Shown here: positions 34,856-46,068 of the stretch, one piece after another
Position numbering within the stretch: the first letter of the stretch is position 1
Layout of the letters: each line of letters starts with the position of its first letter
Assembly: GCF_019343495.1 (NCBI RefSeq)
Contig: NZ_CP072549.1
Span: forward strand, 2,852,001 to 2,916,000
Length of the DNA: 64,000 nucleotides
Source: Acinetobacter lwoffii
GTDB lineage: Bacteria; Pseudomonadota; Gammaproteobacteria; Pseudomonadales; Moraxellaceae
Reading direction: 5' to 3'
Notes under the pieces: model-generated
Databases searched by the model: none
What the model was told of the DNA's origin: nothing
What the model saw: only the letters and a program-made list of their open reading frames with translations
Program-made: the position numbers and the translations under genes

Positions 34856-37021
34856 ATGTACCAAAGCCCGAAATTTCCATTCGTGAGATCGACCTTGTCC
34901 TGCCTGATTGCTTGCGCAGGTCAGAACATTTATGCAGAAAATGATACACAAGAAGTCCAAAGGTTAGACACGATTGTCATTCAAGCGACCCGTACAGATC
35001 GGGAGCGATTGACCACACCGGCGTCAGTGTATTATCTGAATCAAGAACAAGATAACAGCATGAATGTGAATCTTTCGGAAACATTAAAAGGCATTCCGGG
35101 ATTACAGTTAAACAATCGTGAAAACTATGCCCAAGACCTACAAATTTCGATGCGAGGCTTTGGGGCACGTTCCAGTTTTGGTGTGCGTGGTGTGCGTTTA
35201 TATGTAGATGGAATCCCTGCAACAATGCCGGATGGACAGGGGCAAACCTCGAATATTGACTTGAATAGTCTGGACCATATTGAAGTATTGGGTGGTGGAT
35301 TTTCATCACTGTATGGCAACTCTTCCGGAGGAACGATTTTAACCACCACAAGGGAAGGGCAAGGCGCTGACTCAATTGAACTGGGGCATTCTGCAGGGAG
35401 CCAGAACAAAGGGCAGACCAAGCTGGTTTTGCAAGGCGGTTCAGAGAATGCTTCAGAGCCAAGCTATGTCATTAGCTCCTCTTATTTTGATACCAATGGT
35501 TACCGTGACCACAGCAGTGCACATAAAGTTCTGCATAATGCCAAGCTGACTTGGGATCTGGAAGATGGTTCTAAAATCAACTGGATGAATAACTACGTTA
35601 AAATTGCAGCGGATGATCCGGGCGGTTTAACCCGAGAACAGTGGAAGGTCAATCCCCGACAGGTCGCGACCAACGTCCTTCTTTATAATGCACGTAAAGA
35701 AATTGAGCAGTTGCAAACAGGTTTGACCTGGAATAAACCGATCAATGACCAGCATGACCTGTATGGCATGGCCTACTGGGGACAGCGCGCAGTCACGCAA
35801 TATCAGTCGATTCCAAAGTGTGCATATGAAGAAAATACTGATATTTGTAAACCTAATACAGTTCAACTAGCCCGAAATCATCCCGGTGGTGTCATTGATT
35901 TTGACCGTAATTTTTATGGGACAGATTTACGCTGGACGGGTAAAGATATTCTACCAAATACTAAACTGATTGCAGGTGTCGCCGTAGATGCCATGACCGA
36001 AGACCGTAAAGGCTATCAAAACTTTTTAGGTGATCGCTTGGGAGTCAAAGGCGAACTGCGTCGAGATGAAGATAATACCCTGTGGAATTTAGATCCGTAT
36101 TTGCAAGCTTCTTATCATTTTGCTCCCGATTGGACTTTAGATGCCGGCCTGCGCTATAGCAATGTACATTTCAAGTCTAAAGACAAGTTTCTGGCGAATG
36201 GCAATAATTCGGGTAAAACCGATTATCAGAAATTACTGCCTTCAGCTGCGTTAAGCTGGCAGATTTTTCCTGAGCTGATGACTTATGCCAGTTATGCACA
36301 AGGCTTTGAAACGCCCACCTTTACCGAAATGTCTTATCCAGCAGATGGCAGTAGTCGCACACTTGATCTAAAAGCAGCAGAAAGTAGAACTTATGAGATG
36401 GGATTGAAATCTGCAAATACATTAGGTGATTTTACTGTTGCAGTTTTCCAGACCAAGACGAAGAATGACATTGTTTCTGCAGGTAATGACAATGGTCGCT
36501 CTACTTTCCGTAATGCCGATAAAACTTTAAGAGAAGGTATTGAACTCTCCTGGAATAAAAACCTATGGTGTGACCTAATTGCACAGGCCAGCTATAGCTA
36601 TATAGATGCAACTTTTGATGCAGATATTCCTGAAATTTTAAATCAGAATGGCAGTATTGCAGTGTCGAGAGTTGAATCAGGAAACTATATTCCGGGGATT
36701 GCCAAAAATCAGGCATTTTTAAGTTTAGGCTGGAAACCTGAAAATGGTTTGAGTGCGGGTTTAGACGTGCGTTACTCAGATCGTATTTATGTCAATGATA
36801 CCAATACTGAATATGCGCCAAGCTACACAGTCGCTGGTGCAAACGTTGGTTATAACTGGAATGTGAAAGACTGGTCTGTAAAAACTTTTGCACGCTTAGA
36901 TAACCTGTTTGATAAAGATTATTCTGGTTCGGTGATTGTCAATGAAAGTAATAGCCGTTTCTTTGAGCCGGCAGAAGGACGGAACTGGAGCGCTGGTCTG
37001 AGTGTGACAAAAGAATTTTAA
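34856..37021 (+). CDS. pqqU: TonB-dependent outer-membrane receptor, PqqU/YncD-like (PQQ uptake)
   Basis: A 721-residue TonB-dependent receptor. The signal peptide ends near 'GQNIYA'; a TonB-box-like 'DTIVIQATR' follows; the plug (about 45-170) contains 'LNNRENYAQDLQISMRGFGA' and 'YVDGIPATMPDGQGQTSN'; the barrel has 'ADDPGGLTREQWKVNP', 'ENRKGY'-like 'EDRKGYQNFLGD', and 'DNLFDKDYSGSVIVNESN' and ends in Phe. These segments are nearly the same as those I recall from E. coli YncD/PqqU, identified as the receptor for pyrroloquinoline quinone. Its position directly after gcd supports PQQ as the ligand. AAGG is 11 bases upstream of the ATG. Confidence 0.87.
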   Translation: MYQSPKFPFVRSTLSCLIACAGQNIYAENDTQEVQRLDTIVIQATRTDRERLTTPASVYYLNQEQDNSMNVNLSETLKGIPGLQLNNRENYAQDLQISMRGFGARSSFGVRGVRLYVDGIPATMPDGQGQTSNIDLNSLDHIEVLGGGFSSLYGNSSGGTILTTTREGQGADSIELGHSAGSQNKGQTKLVLQGGSENASEPSYVISSSYFDTNGYRDHSSAHKVLHNAKLTWDLEDGSKINWMNNYVKIAADDPGGLTREQWKVNPRQVATNVLLYNARKEIEQLQTGLTWNKPINDQHDLYGMAYWGQRAVTQYQSIPKCAYEENTDICKPNTVQLARNHPGGVIDFDRNFYGTDLRWTGKDILPNTKLIAGVAVDAMTEDRKGYQNFLGDRLGVKGELRRDEDNTLWNLDPYLQASYHFAPDWTLDAGLRYSNVHFKSKDKFLANGNNSGKTDYQKLLPSAALSWQIFPELMTYASYAQGFETPTFTEMSYPADGSSRTLDLKAAESRTYEMGLKSANTLGDFTVAVFQTKTKNDIVSAGNDNGRSTFRNADKTLREGIELSWNKNLWCDLIAQASYSYIDATFDADIPEILNQNGSIAVSRVESGNYIPGIAKNQAFLSLGWKPENGLSAGLDVRYSDRIYVNDTNTEYAPSYTVAGANVGYNWNVKDWSVKTFARLDNLFDKDYSGSVIVNESNSRFFEPAEGRNWSAGLSVTKEF

Positions 37022-37035
37022 TTGTTATGTGATGT

Positions 37036-37066
37036 AAAAAAACCGCCAGTATTGGCGGTTTTTTAT
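37036..37066. terminator. Bidirectional terminator
   Basis: AAAAAACCGCCA / TGGCGGTTTTTT with loop GTAT between the converging pqqU and nrdB. Confidence 0.93.
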
Positions 37067-37120
37067 GACAAACTATGAGTCGTAAATGACAACTTATGTG
37101 TCGCGTGACGGTAAAAAACC

Positions 37121-38404
37121 TTACCAGCTTAACGCACCGCCAGTTTGGTAATCTGTTACGCGCGTCTCGAAGAAATTCTTCTCTTTACGCAAGTCCATCA
37201 TTTCTGACATCCACTGGAACGGGTTGTTCACGCCAGCAAACTGTTCAGGCAAGCCTAACTGCGCCAGACGACGGTTGGCAATGAACTTCAGGTATTCTTC
37301 CATCATGCCAGCATTCATGCCAAGTACACCGCGTGGCATGGTGTCACGTGCATATTCGATTTCCAGCATCGTGCCTTCAAGAATCATCTGGATGATTTCT
37401 TCCTGGAATTCAGTGGTCCATAAACCCGGGTTTTCGATCTTGATCTGGTTGATCATATCGATACCAAAGTTCAGGTGCATTGACTCATCACGCAGGATGT
37501 ACTGGAATTGCTCGGCAACACCATTCATCTTGTTACGACGGCCCATCGACAGGATCTGGCTGAAACCACAGTAGAAGAAAATACCTTCAAGTACACAATA
37601 GAACGCGATCAGGTTGCGAAGCAGGATTTGGTCGTTTTCAGGGGTACCAGTTTTGAAAGTAGGATCACTTAAAGACTGAGTATATTTCAGGCCCCACGCT
37701 GCCTTACGTGCCACTGACGGTACTTCACGGTACATGTTGAAGACTTCGCCTTCATCCATACCTAACGACTCGATACAGTACTGGTAAGCGTGTGTGTGAA
37801 TCGCTTCTTCAAATGCCTGACGCAAGATGTACTGACGGCATTCAGGGTTGGTAATGTGACGGTAAATCGCCAGTACCAGATTGTTTGCAACCAGTGAATC
37901 GGCAGTCGAGAAGAAACCAAGTGAACGCATCACAATGGTACGTTCATCTTCAGTCAAGCCATTTTCAGACTTCCACAGCGCGATGTCGTGGTTCATGTTG
38001 ACTTCTTGCGGCATCCAGTGGTTTGCACATCCGTCCAGATACTTCTGCCAAGCCCATTCGTATTTGAATGGAACAAGCTGGTTCAAGTCTGCACGACAGT
38101 TGATCATCGCCTTGTCGTCAACCTGTACACGCTGTGCACCCATTTCAAGCTCTTCAAGGCCTGGAGCAACATCAAGCTGCTCTAGGGAAGCAGATGCTCT
38201 TGCCAGCGAATCGGTTGGATTTGATCCTCGGTTTTGAGTGGCTCTAAGGGGTTGTGCAGCTGCCACATCCGGCGATGCGTTGCCTGCATCAGATACCATC
38301 TGTGAATTAGTCGCTTTTTGCGGCTCGACGGGCGCAGGCTGCTGTTCAGGTGCAGCCGGTTTTTGCGAATCATCTTCGAAATCGTCCCAACTTAGGATAG
38401 ACAT
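37121..38404 (-). CDS. nrdB: Ribonucleoside-diphosphate reductase class Ia, beta subunit
   Basis: A 427-residue R2 protein that carries the diiron-tyrosyl radical cofactor for making deoxyribonucleotides. '[17 protein letters not shown]', '[18 protein letters not shown]' and 'DESMHLNFG' supply the Glu/His iron ligands, and the C-terminus 'YQTGGALSW' is the tail that docks on NrdA. The first 60 residues are a Pro/Gln/Ala-rich extension, also seen in related genera. It is on the same strand as nrdA but separated by about 1 kb containing two small genes and a repeat, so it is probably transcribed independently. Confidence 0.96.
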   Translation of the reverse strand: MSILSWDDFEDDSQKPAAPEQQPAPVEPQKATNSQMVSDAGNASPDVAAAQPLRATQNRGSNPTDSLARASASLEQLDVAPGLEELEMGAQRVQVDDKAMINCRADLNQLVPFKYEWAWQKYLDGCANHWMPQEVNMNHDIALWKSENGLTEDERTIVMRSLGFFSTADSLVANNLVLAIYRHITNPECRQYILRQAFEEAIHTHAYQYCIESLGMDEGEVFNMYREVPSVARKAAWGLKYTQSLSDPTFKTGTPENDQILLRNLIAFYCVLEGIFFYCGFSQILSMGRRNKMNGVAEQFQYILRDESMHLNFGIDMINQIKIENPGLWTTEFQEEIIQMILEGTMLEIEYARDTMPRGVLGMNAGMMEEYLKFIANRRLAQLGLPEQFAGVNNPFQWMSEMMDLRKEKNFFETRVTDYQTGGALSW

Positions 38405-38722
38405 ATCAATTCTCTCAAATTATACGCTTCACTTATGTACATTGGACTATCTGGTGTTTAAAGAAACAACGAACATTTGTTAAGCGAGGCGATTTAGTTT
38501 TTAATAAATTTGGAATGTATTGTAGTTTTGATCGCGAAAATTTAATAGGTAATAAGATTTTTTTTGATGAAAAAACGACTATGGTTCTTCTATTCTTTTG
38601 TTTTTTAAGTAGAATTTCTTTATTGGTTTTTCCGTTGAAAAAAATAATAAAATCAATCGGTTATAGTTTTTTTAAAAACAGAACAACCCCGATTAAATCG
38701 AGGTTGTTTTTTAAGAGATAAA
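38405..38722. other. AT-rich intergenic region upstream of nrdB
   Basis: About 320 bases, including the terminator listed at 38682-38714. It presumably holds the nrdB promoter. No NrdR-box pair was recognised and no credible ORF was found. Confidence 0.5.
38682..38714. terminator. Terminator downstream of the DUF2188 gene
   Basis: AACAACC(C)CGAT / ATCG(A)GGTTGTT with one mismatch and flanking A/T runs on both sides. Confidence 0.8.
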
Positions 38723-38959
38723 TTAGCCTTTTATGTTTCTTGGATCATTTCCTGGGGAAATTGTGTCTTTTTGACGAATCAATTGATTAGTACCTTTGAT
38801 TGTCAATTCTCCTCCGCCAGAGTTTTTTAACATAGTTTTAGCTGAGTTTATTGCATCACGTTGTGTTGAGTGAATGGATGAAGCGGTAGAATTACCATTT
38901 GCTTTATTTACCCATTCATTTCCACGTTGATATACCATGCGGTCATTTGATTTGCTCAT
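38723..38959 (-). CDS. DUF2188-domain small protein
   Basis: A 78-residue, hydrophilic, basic protein of the DUF2188 family. 'GNEWVNKANGNSTASSIHSTQRDAI' (shown in part: NEWVNKANGNSTASS) and 'SAKTMLKNSGGGELTIKGTNQ' are the typical domain elements, in which a repeated-fragment antiparallel sheet ends in 'G-E-L-x-I-x-G'. The family has no known function. TAGGAG is seven bases before the ATG. It lies between nrdA and nrdB but appears functionally unrelated to them. Confidence 0.88.
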   Translation of the reverse strand: MSKSNDRMVYQRGNEWVNKANGNSTASSIHSTQRDAINSAKTMLKNSGGGELTIKGTNQLIRQKDTISPGNDPRNIKG

Positions 38960-39058
38960 GAGAATACTCCTAAATTTGAGCTTTCAACAAAGGCTAATTT
39001 GACGATTGCTTTAAACTAGTTCAGAATATTCCCTAGCTTTTTGGTAAAAAAGTTATCG

Positions 39059-39125
39059 CCCTAAAGACAGCCTAATGATCTTTAGGGAAAAGGGGAGCAT
39101 CGTTGACGCGATGTTCCCTTTTTTC
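39059..39125 (+). ncRNA. Two adjacent hairpins ending in a T run, candidate small RNA or terminator
   Basis: CCCTAAAG-N13-CTTTAGGG (39059-39087) is followed directly by a GC-rich stem AAAAGGGGAGCATCG / CGATGTTCCCTTTT with loop TTGACG and TTTTTT (39088-39125). The T run is on the plus strand, where no protein gene precedes it, so it could end a small RNA starting near 39000. On the minus strand it could stop the 39186-39314 gene. Confidence 0.45.
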
Positions 39126-39185
39126 ATTTTCGACAATCAGCTAATCTGCTGACATAATCAAAAGAAGTAATTCGTCTAAAGAAAA

Positions 39186-39314
39186 CTACTTATTTTGTTT
39201 ACGCTGCTGGCGAACTTTGAGCCAGAAATAAGCAATTGGTAAATAAAAGGTAATGCCAAAGGAAATCAGCAATGCCGCAAGTCCTAACATGTAGTTGTGA
39301 GTCATATGGGGCAT
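39186..39314 (-). CDS. 42-residue single-helix membrane protein
   Basis: A very short gene coding MPHMTHNYMLG... with one hydrophobic helix (about residues 9-31) and a basic tail, 'LKVRQQRKQNK', which should stay in the cytoplasm. AAGGA lies eight bases before the ATG. The frame is open upstream through the neighbouring repeat but has no support there. It lies 143 bases after nrdA on the same strand. The family is not recognised. Confidence 0.65.
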   Translation of the reverse strand: MPHMTHNYMLGLAALLISFGITFYLPIAYFWLKVRQQRKQNK

Positions 39315-39342
39315 TGAGGTTTCCTTATTTGTATTAAATTCT

Positions 39343-39442
39343 AAATCCTCCCCAAACCCCTCCTTTAATAAAGGAGGGGCTTCCATCCACCTATTTTGAT
39401 TTCTGGAAGTCCCCCTTTATAAAAGGGGGATTTAGGGGGATT
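39343..39442. repeat. Palindromic intergenic repeat, copy C
   Basis: The largest copy, about 100 bp. It has two inner palindromes, CCCCTCCTTTAATAAAGGAGGGG and CCCCCTTTATAAAAGGGGG, framed by AATCCTCCCC and AGGGGGATT. It lies between nrdA and the 42-residue gene. Confidence 0.8.
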
Positions 39443-39457
39443 CTAGAAACTCGCCAA

Positions 39458-42295
<2,838 letters not shown>

Positions 42296-42587
42296 GTTAG
42301 CATAGCTCCGTTGTCATCTATTTTTATGTTTATAGACCGTTTGAACTGGGCAAAATTTATGCCACAGTGTTTGAGGAATAAACACAAGACCTAGTGGTTT
42401 TAAAATTAATTGAACACAAGATACGGGAAAATTTAGGGTAGATCAATATTGACATTTAGCTAAATATTTTTCTTAAGTTGTGCTTTAATCCTTGTAAAAA
42501 TATCGCTATTTTTATTGATTTTTGTATAAGCCTTATCAGGCAAGGCATAGCATAACAAAGTCAAAAGAAAGTGCTTATAGATAACAC

Positions 42588-42596
42588 TGTGGATAA
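42588..42596 (-). promoter_or_regulatory. DnaA box upstream of nrdA
   Basis: TGTGGATAA is the exact complement of the consensus DnaA box TTATCCACA, about 290 bases upstream of the nrdA start. In E. coli DnaA boxes help control nrdAB. Confidence 0.5.
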
Positions 42597-42757
42597 CTAA
42601 AAAGTGCTGAATCAAGCAGTCATATTTTGTCCATGTAATAGTTGTGTAAATCGCAACTCAGATCTAAGCCACTGTTTCAAGCATAATTGTCCAAAAAATG
42701 CACGATAAAATATTACAAAATGCTATCTTGATGTATCAGTTTGGTGAACGCTATCTT

Positions 42758-42772
42758 GTTTACAATGTAAAC
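42758..42772. promoter_or_regulatory. Perfect palindrome upstream of bfmR, possible operator
   Basis: GTTTACA-A-TGTAAAC, arms of seven bases around one central base, lies about 90 bases before the bfmR start. Autoregulation by BfmR is possible but the binding protein is unknown. Confidence 0.5.
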
Positions 42773-42862
42773 GTGTGTATATTGCAAGCATATTAAAAAC
42801 GTATCTATTGGATTTCAAAAGGATACGCCTATAGCGTAGATCCACCAAATAAGGGGCAATAC

Positions 42863-43579
42863 ATGAGCCAAGAAGAAAAGTTACCCAAGATTTTAATTGT
42901 TGAAGATGACGAGCGTCTTGCTCGTTTAACGCAAGAATACCTCATTCGTAACGGACTTGAGGTGGGGGTAGAGCCGGATGGTAACCGTGCCATTCGTCGG
43001 ATTATTGCCGAGCAGCCAGATATGGTGGTGCTGGATGTGATGTTACCAGGTGCTGATGGCTTGACCATTTGCCGTGAAGTACGTCCACATTATCATCAAC
43101 CGATTTTGATGTTGACTGCGCGTACTGAAGACATGGATCAGGTTTTGGGTCTGGAAATGGGTGCAGATGACTATGTCGCTAAACCAGTTCAGCCGCGTGT
43201 ATTGCTGGCGCGTATCCGTGCATTGCTGCGTCGTACTGACAAGGTGCCTGAAGATGAAGTGGCACAGCGCATCGAATTTGATGATCTGGTCATCGACAAT
43301 GGCGGCCGTTCAGTGACCTTAAATGGCGATCTGGTTGATTTTACCAGCGCAGAATATGACCTGTTATGGTTGCTTGCATCGAATGCTGGCCGTATTCTCT
43401 CTCGCGAAGATATTTTCGAGCGTTTACGTGGTATCGAATATGATGGCCAAGATCGTTCAATCGATGTGCGTATTTCTCGTATCCGTCCAAAAATCGGTGA
43501 CGATCCAGAAAATCCGAAGCGTATTAAAACAGTACGTAGTAAGGGTTATCTTTTTGTTAAAGAGACCAATGGTCTTTAA
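42863..43579 (+). CDS. bfmR: Response regulator BfmR (OmpR/PhoB family)
   Basis: A 238-residue DNA-binding response regulator. The receiver (residues 9-122) has acidic residues in 'ILIVEDDERLA', the phospho-acceptor Asp58 in 'MVVLDVMLPGADGL', Thr in 'MLTART', and Lys in 'YVAKPVQPR'. The winged-helix output domain (about 140-235) has 'DFTSAEYDLLWLLASNAGRI' and 'VRISRIRPKIGDD', and ends 'GYLFVKETNGL'. The sequence is near-identical to what I recall of Acinetobacter BfmR, which controls envelope, capsule, biofilm and stress tolerance. It precedes bfmS by 42 bases. Confidence 0.96.
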   Translation: MSQEEKLPKILIVEDDERLARLTQEYLIRNGLEVGVEPDGNRAIRRIIAEQPDMVVLDVMLPGADGLTICREVRPHYHQPILMLTARTEDMDQVLGLEMGADDYVAKPVQPRVLLARIRALLRRTDKVPEDEVAQRIEFDDLVIDNGGRSVTLNGDLVDFTSAEYDLLWLLASNAGRILSREDIFERLRGIEYDGQDRSIDVRISRIRPKIGDDPENPKRIKTVRSKGYLFVKETNGL

Positions 43580-43621
43580 GCAAATGTGGTTTGTTGCTTG
43601 AACAAGCAGGATAAATTATAG

Positions 43622-45295
43622 GTGTTTAAACACAGTATATTTTTGCGTATATACGCAGGACTCGTCATCCTTGTCGTCTTGGTGGCGGTGTTCGGCTATT
43701 TGTTGGTACAGATTATCAACTATCAGCGTGCGCAAGAATATCGCGAATCCCTGACTGATGGTATGGCGTATATCATCAGTGAAGGGGTCGCACGCCAGCC
43801 AAATCTCCAGCAAAAGATGGATTGGGTTTCTGATGCCTCCGATTTGCTGGAATTACCTATCCATTATGTAGAAGCCAGTAAGGTCGATATTACCCGTGCT
43901 GAAGGGCGCCGTATTGCCGAACGTAAGGCGGTGGTGCGTTGGGACGCCGAATCAGGTATTGCCTATATTGTGGTTGGGCTGCGCGATGACCCGGGTCATT
44001 ACCTTTATATTAAGGCCGACAGTATTACTGAGCGCCAGATGAAGGCCTTACCAGTCTTTATCCTGGACTATCTGGTCTACTATCCAGGTCAGGAAAAAGA
44101 ATATCTGGCTCGTATTCAGGATTATTTTTCTTATCCGGTTTCTATCGAAAATGTCCAGAATCTACCTTTAGACTCCGAGCAAATCGGACGTCTGCGTCTG
44201 GACCATAGCATCATTTTATACCGCGATAATGCCTCTATTCGTGGCACCACGATTTCAATTATTTCACCGATTCCTGGTTCGACTTCGCAAGTATTGGTCA
44301 TGGGGCCGGTACCCTTGTTTAACTGGATGCCATTCCAGTTGGCGACCGGTATTACCTTATTAAGCCTTTTTGTGTTGAGTCTGGGTGTTTATGGTCTTCT
44401 GGTTCCGATGCAGCGTAAGTTGCGTGAAGTCAGCTATGCCTTAAACAAAATGAAATCGGGTAATATGTCATTGCGTCTTCCTGTGGAAGGCAGTGACGAG
44501 ATGTCTACACTGGCGTCTAGCTATAACAATATGTCAGATCATATCCAGCGTTTGATCGAAGCGCAGCGTGAGTTGATGCGTGCGGTGTCGCATGAGTTGC
44601 GTACACCGGTGGCACGAATCCGCTTTGGTGTGGAAATGATGGCGGATGAAGATGACTACGATTATCGTCTGCAACAGGTGGAACAGATTGATAAAGATAT
44701 TGAAGCGCTGAATACCTTGATTGATGAGATCATGACCTATGCCAAACTGGAACAGGGCATGCCGTCGATTGAGTTTGAGCAAATCGATCTGTATGACGTA
44801 CTGAATCAGGTGGCACAAGAAACTGAAGCGCTGAAAACCCAGAAAATCATCGAATTACATCCAATGCCTGTTGCGGTCACAGTAGAGGCGGAGCGTCGTT
44901 ATCTGCATCGTGTAATTCAGAATCTGGTCGGCAATGCTGTACGTTATTGCGATAATAAAATCTTGATTAGCGGCGGTCTGGATCAGGATGGTCAGGCCTA
45001 TGTTTGCGTTGAAGATGACGGGCCGGGGATTCCAGAAATAGATCGTGCCCGCATTTTTGAAGCCTTTGCCCGACTGGATGATAGCCGTACCCGTGCGTCG
45101 GGTGGTTATGGTTTAGGTTTGTCGATTGTCAGCCGGATTGCGTACTGGTTTGGTGGCACGATTCAGGTGGATCAAAGTCCGACGCTGGGTGGTGCGCGTT
45201 TTACCATGACCTGGCCGGCACAACGTTATGTCAAGAAGAGTAAGCGCAAAATGCTGGAAAAAAAGCCAGAGGAAGCGAGTGATCATTTAGCTTGA
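43622..45295 (+). CDS. bfmS: Sensor histidine kinase BfmS
   Basis: A 557-residue inner-membrane kinase that acts on BfmR. Helices at residues 9-32 and 238-260 bracket a periplasmic sensor of about 200 residues. A HAMP segment (261-313) follows, then the dimerisation domain with phospho-acceptor His324 in 'AVSHELRTPVARI', and the ATPase domain with the N box 'NLVGNAVRYCDN', G1 'DDGPGIP' and G2 'SGGYGLGLSI'. The tail is basic. The start is GTG, supported by AGGA upstream; no ATG precedes the first helix. It is in an operon with bfmR, ending at a bidirectional terminator. Confidence 0.95.
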   Translation: MFKHSIFLRIYAGLVILVVLVAVFGYLLVQIINYQRAQEYRESLTDGMAYIISEGVARQPNLQQKMDWVSDASDLLELPIHYVEASKVDITRAEGRRIAERKAVVRWDAESGIAYIVVGLRDDPGHYLYIKADSITERQMKALPVFILDYLVYYPGQEKEYLARIQDYFSYPVSIENVQNLPLDSEQIGRLRLDHSIILYRDNASIRGTTISIISPIPGSTSQVLVMGPVPLFNWMPFQLATGITLLSLFVLSLGVYGLLVPMQRKLREVSYALNKMKSGNMSLRLPVEGSDEMSTLASSYNNMSDHIQRLIEAQRELMRAVSHELRTPVARIRFGVEMMADEDDYDYRLQQVEQIDKDIEALNTLIDEIMTYAKLEQGMPSIEFEQIDLYDVLNQVAQETEALKTQKIIELHPMPVAVTVEAERRYLHRVIQNLVGNAVRYCDNKILISGGLDQDGQAYVCVEDDGPGIPEIDRARIFEAFARLDDSRTRASGGYGLGLSIVSRIAYWFGGTIQVDQSPTLGGARFTMTWPAQRYVKKSKRKMLEKKPEEASDHLA

Positions 45296-45318
45296 TATTG
45301 TGTAAATGATTTTGGTCA

Positions 45319-45350
45319 TAAAAAAACGATGCATCAGCATCGTTTTTTTA
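45319..45350. terminator. Bidirectional terminator after bfmS
   Basis: AAAAAAACGATGC / GCATCGTTTTTTT with loop ATCA. Confidence 0.93.
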
Positions 45351-45362
45351 TTGGAAGAGATT

Positions 45363-45719
45363 TTATTCCTGAATGGTCGCATCAGGTTCAATGAGTGATT
45401 TGCCCTCTTTTAAGCTTTGTAGCGCTTCAGGGTTAAAGTCGATCAACAGTTTGGTGTTTTTCGCATCGACATTATAGCGCTGAATCAGTTTCTGGTCGCC
45501 TGATAATGTTTCGACTTTATATTCGTCAGCGATATTCATAATGCCATCCAGATTGATGCTGGAGGAGGCATGATCTTCTTGAAAAAGTGCATGGATGTCA
45601 CGTAAGTCAAAAGCTGCCTGGTTTATATTAGGATTTTTCTGGATGTAATTTTCTATATGGCGAACCAGTAATTGAGCAAATAAAAAATAATTAGGTCGAT
45701 GGGAAAAGCGTAGAGACAT
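45363..45719 (-). CDS. Small hypothetical protein downstream of bfmS
   Basis: A 118-residue soluble acidic protein starting MSLRFSHRPNYFLFAQ. It has no signal peptide or membrane segment. AAGGAG lies eight bases before this ATG; a longer frame extends upstream but is unsupported. I do not recognise the family. Motif-like segments are 'FAQLLVRHIENYIQKNPNIN' and 'SGDQKLIQRYNVDAKNT'. It converges on bfmS and shares its terminator. Confidence 0.75.
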   Translation of the reverse strand: MSLRFSHRPNYFLFAQLLVRHIENYIQKNPNINQAAFDLRDIHALFQEDHASSSINLDGIMNIADEYKVETLSGDQKLIQRYNVDAKNTKLLIDFNPEALQSLKEGKSLIEPDATIQE

Positions 45720-46068
45720 GCAAGGACTCCTTATTGTTACTTTATTAATATCATGATGTGGTTTAGAAATAGAAATAACATATTCTGAATCAGTCCGTTG
45801 AGCATGTTGCAAAAAGACACAATTGCCAATCCAAGATTACCAAGTAGCTGCAGGGGGGTAAAGCAACAGTTAGATGTAAAAAATCACATTAAATATCAAG
45901 TTAAATCAAATAGTTTGAAAGAAAAAATAGTTGTTAAAATAAGTTTTTATCCGATTTAACTTGGATTCAATAGTGAAAAGGACTATATCTAAATGGGTGG
46001 GCGAGAAAAGCAACTTATCGATCAGTCTATTTTCTGGCAGCGCTATTTATAAAAAAATTAATAGATAA
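45720..46068. other. Gene-free stretch left of the IS element
   Basis: About 350 AT-rich bases. It should contain the promoter of the 45363-45719 gene. It ends in AGATAA, the left target-site copy. No ORF or RNA was recognised. Confidence 0.5.

Larger units (their letters stand above)
42296..42862. other. Divergent regulatory region nrdA-bfmR
   Basis: About 570 AT-rich bases. It contains a perfect DnaA box (42588-42596) and a 15-bp palindrome upstream of bfmR (42758-42772), listed separately. TTACA/TGTAA half-sites recur near 42493, 42649 and 42712. No gene is seen. Confidence 0.6.

Noticed and set aside
34856..37021. Assignment of the TonB-dependent receptor as a siderophore receptor
   Set aside because: The sequence resembles YncD/PqqU in plug and barrel, no Fur box was seen, and gcd is the direct neighbour.
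38515..38721. 68-residue plus-strand frame between nrdB and the DUF2188 gene
   Set aside because: It is AT-rich, lacks a ribosome site and runs through a terminator hairpin.
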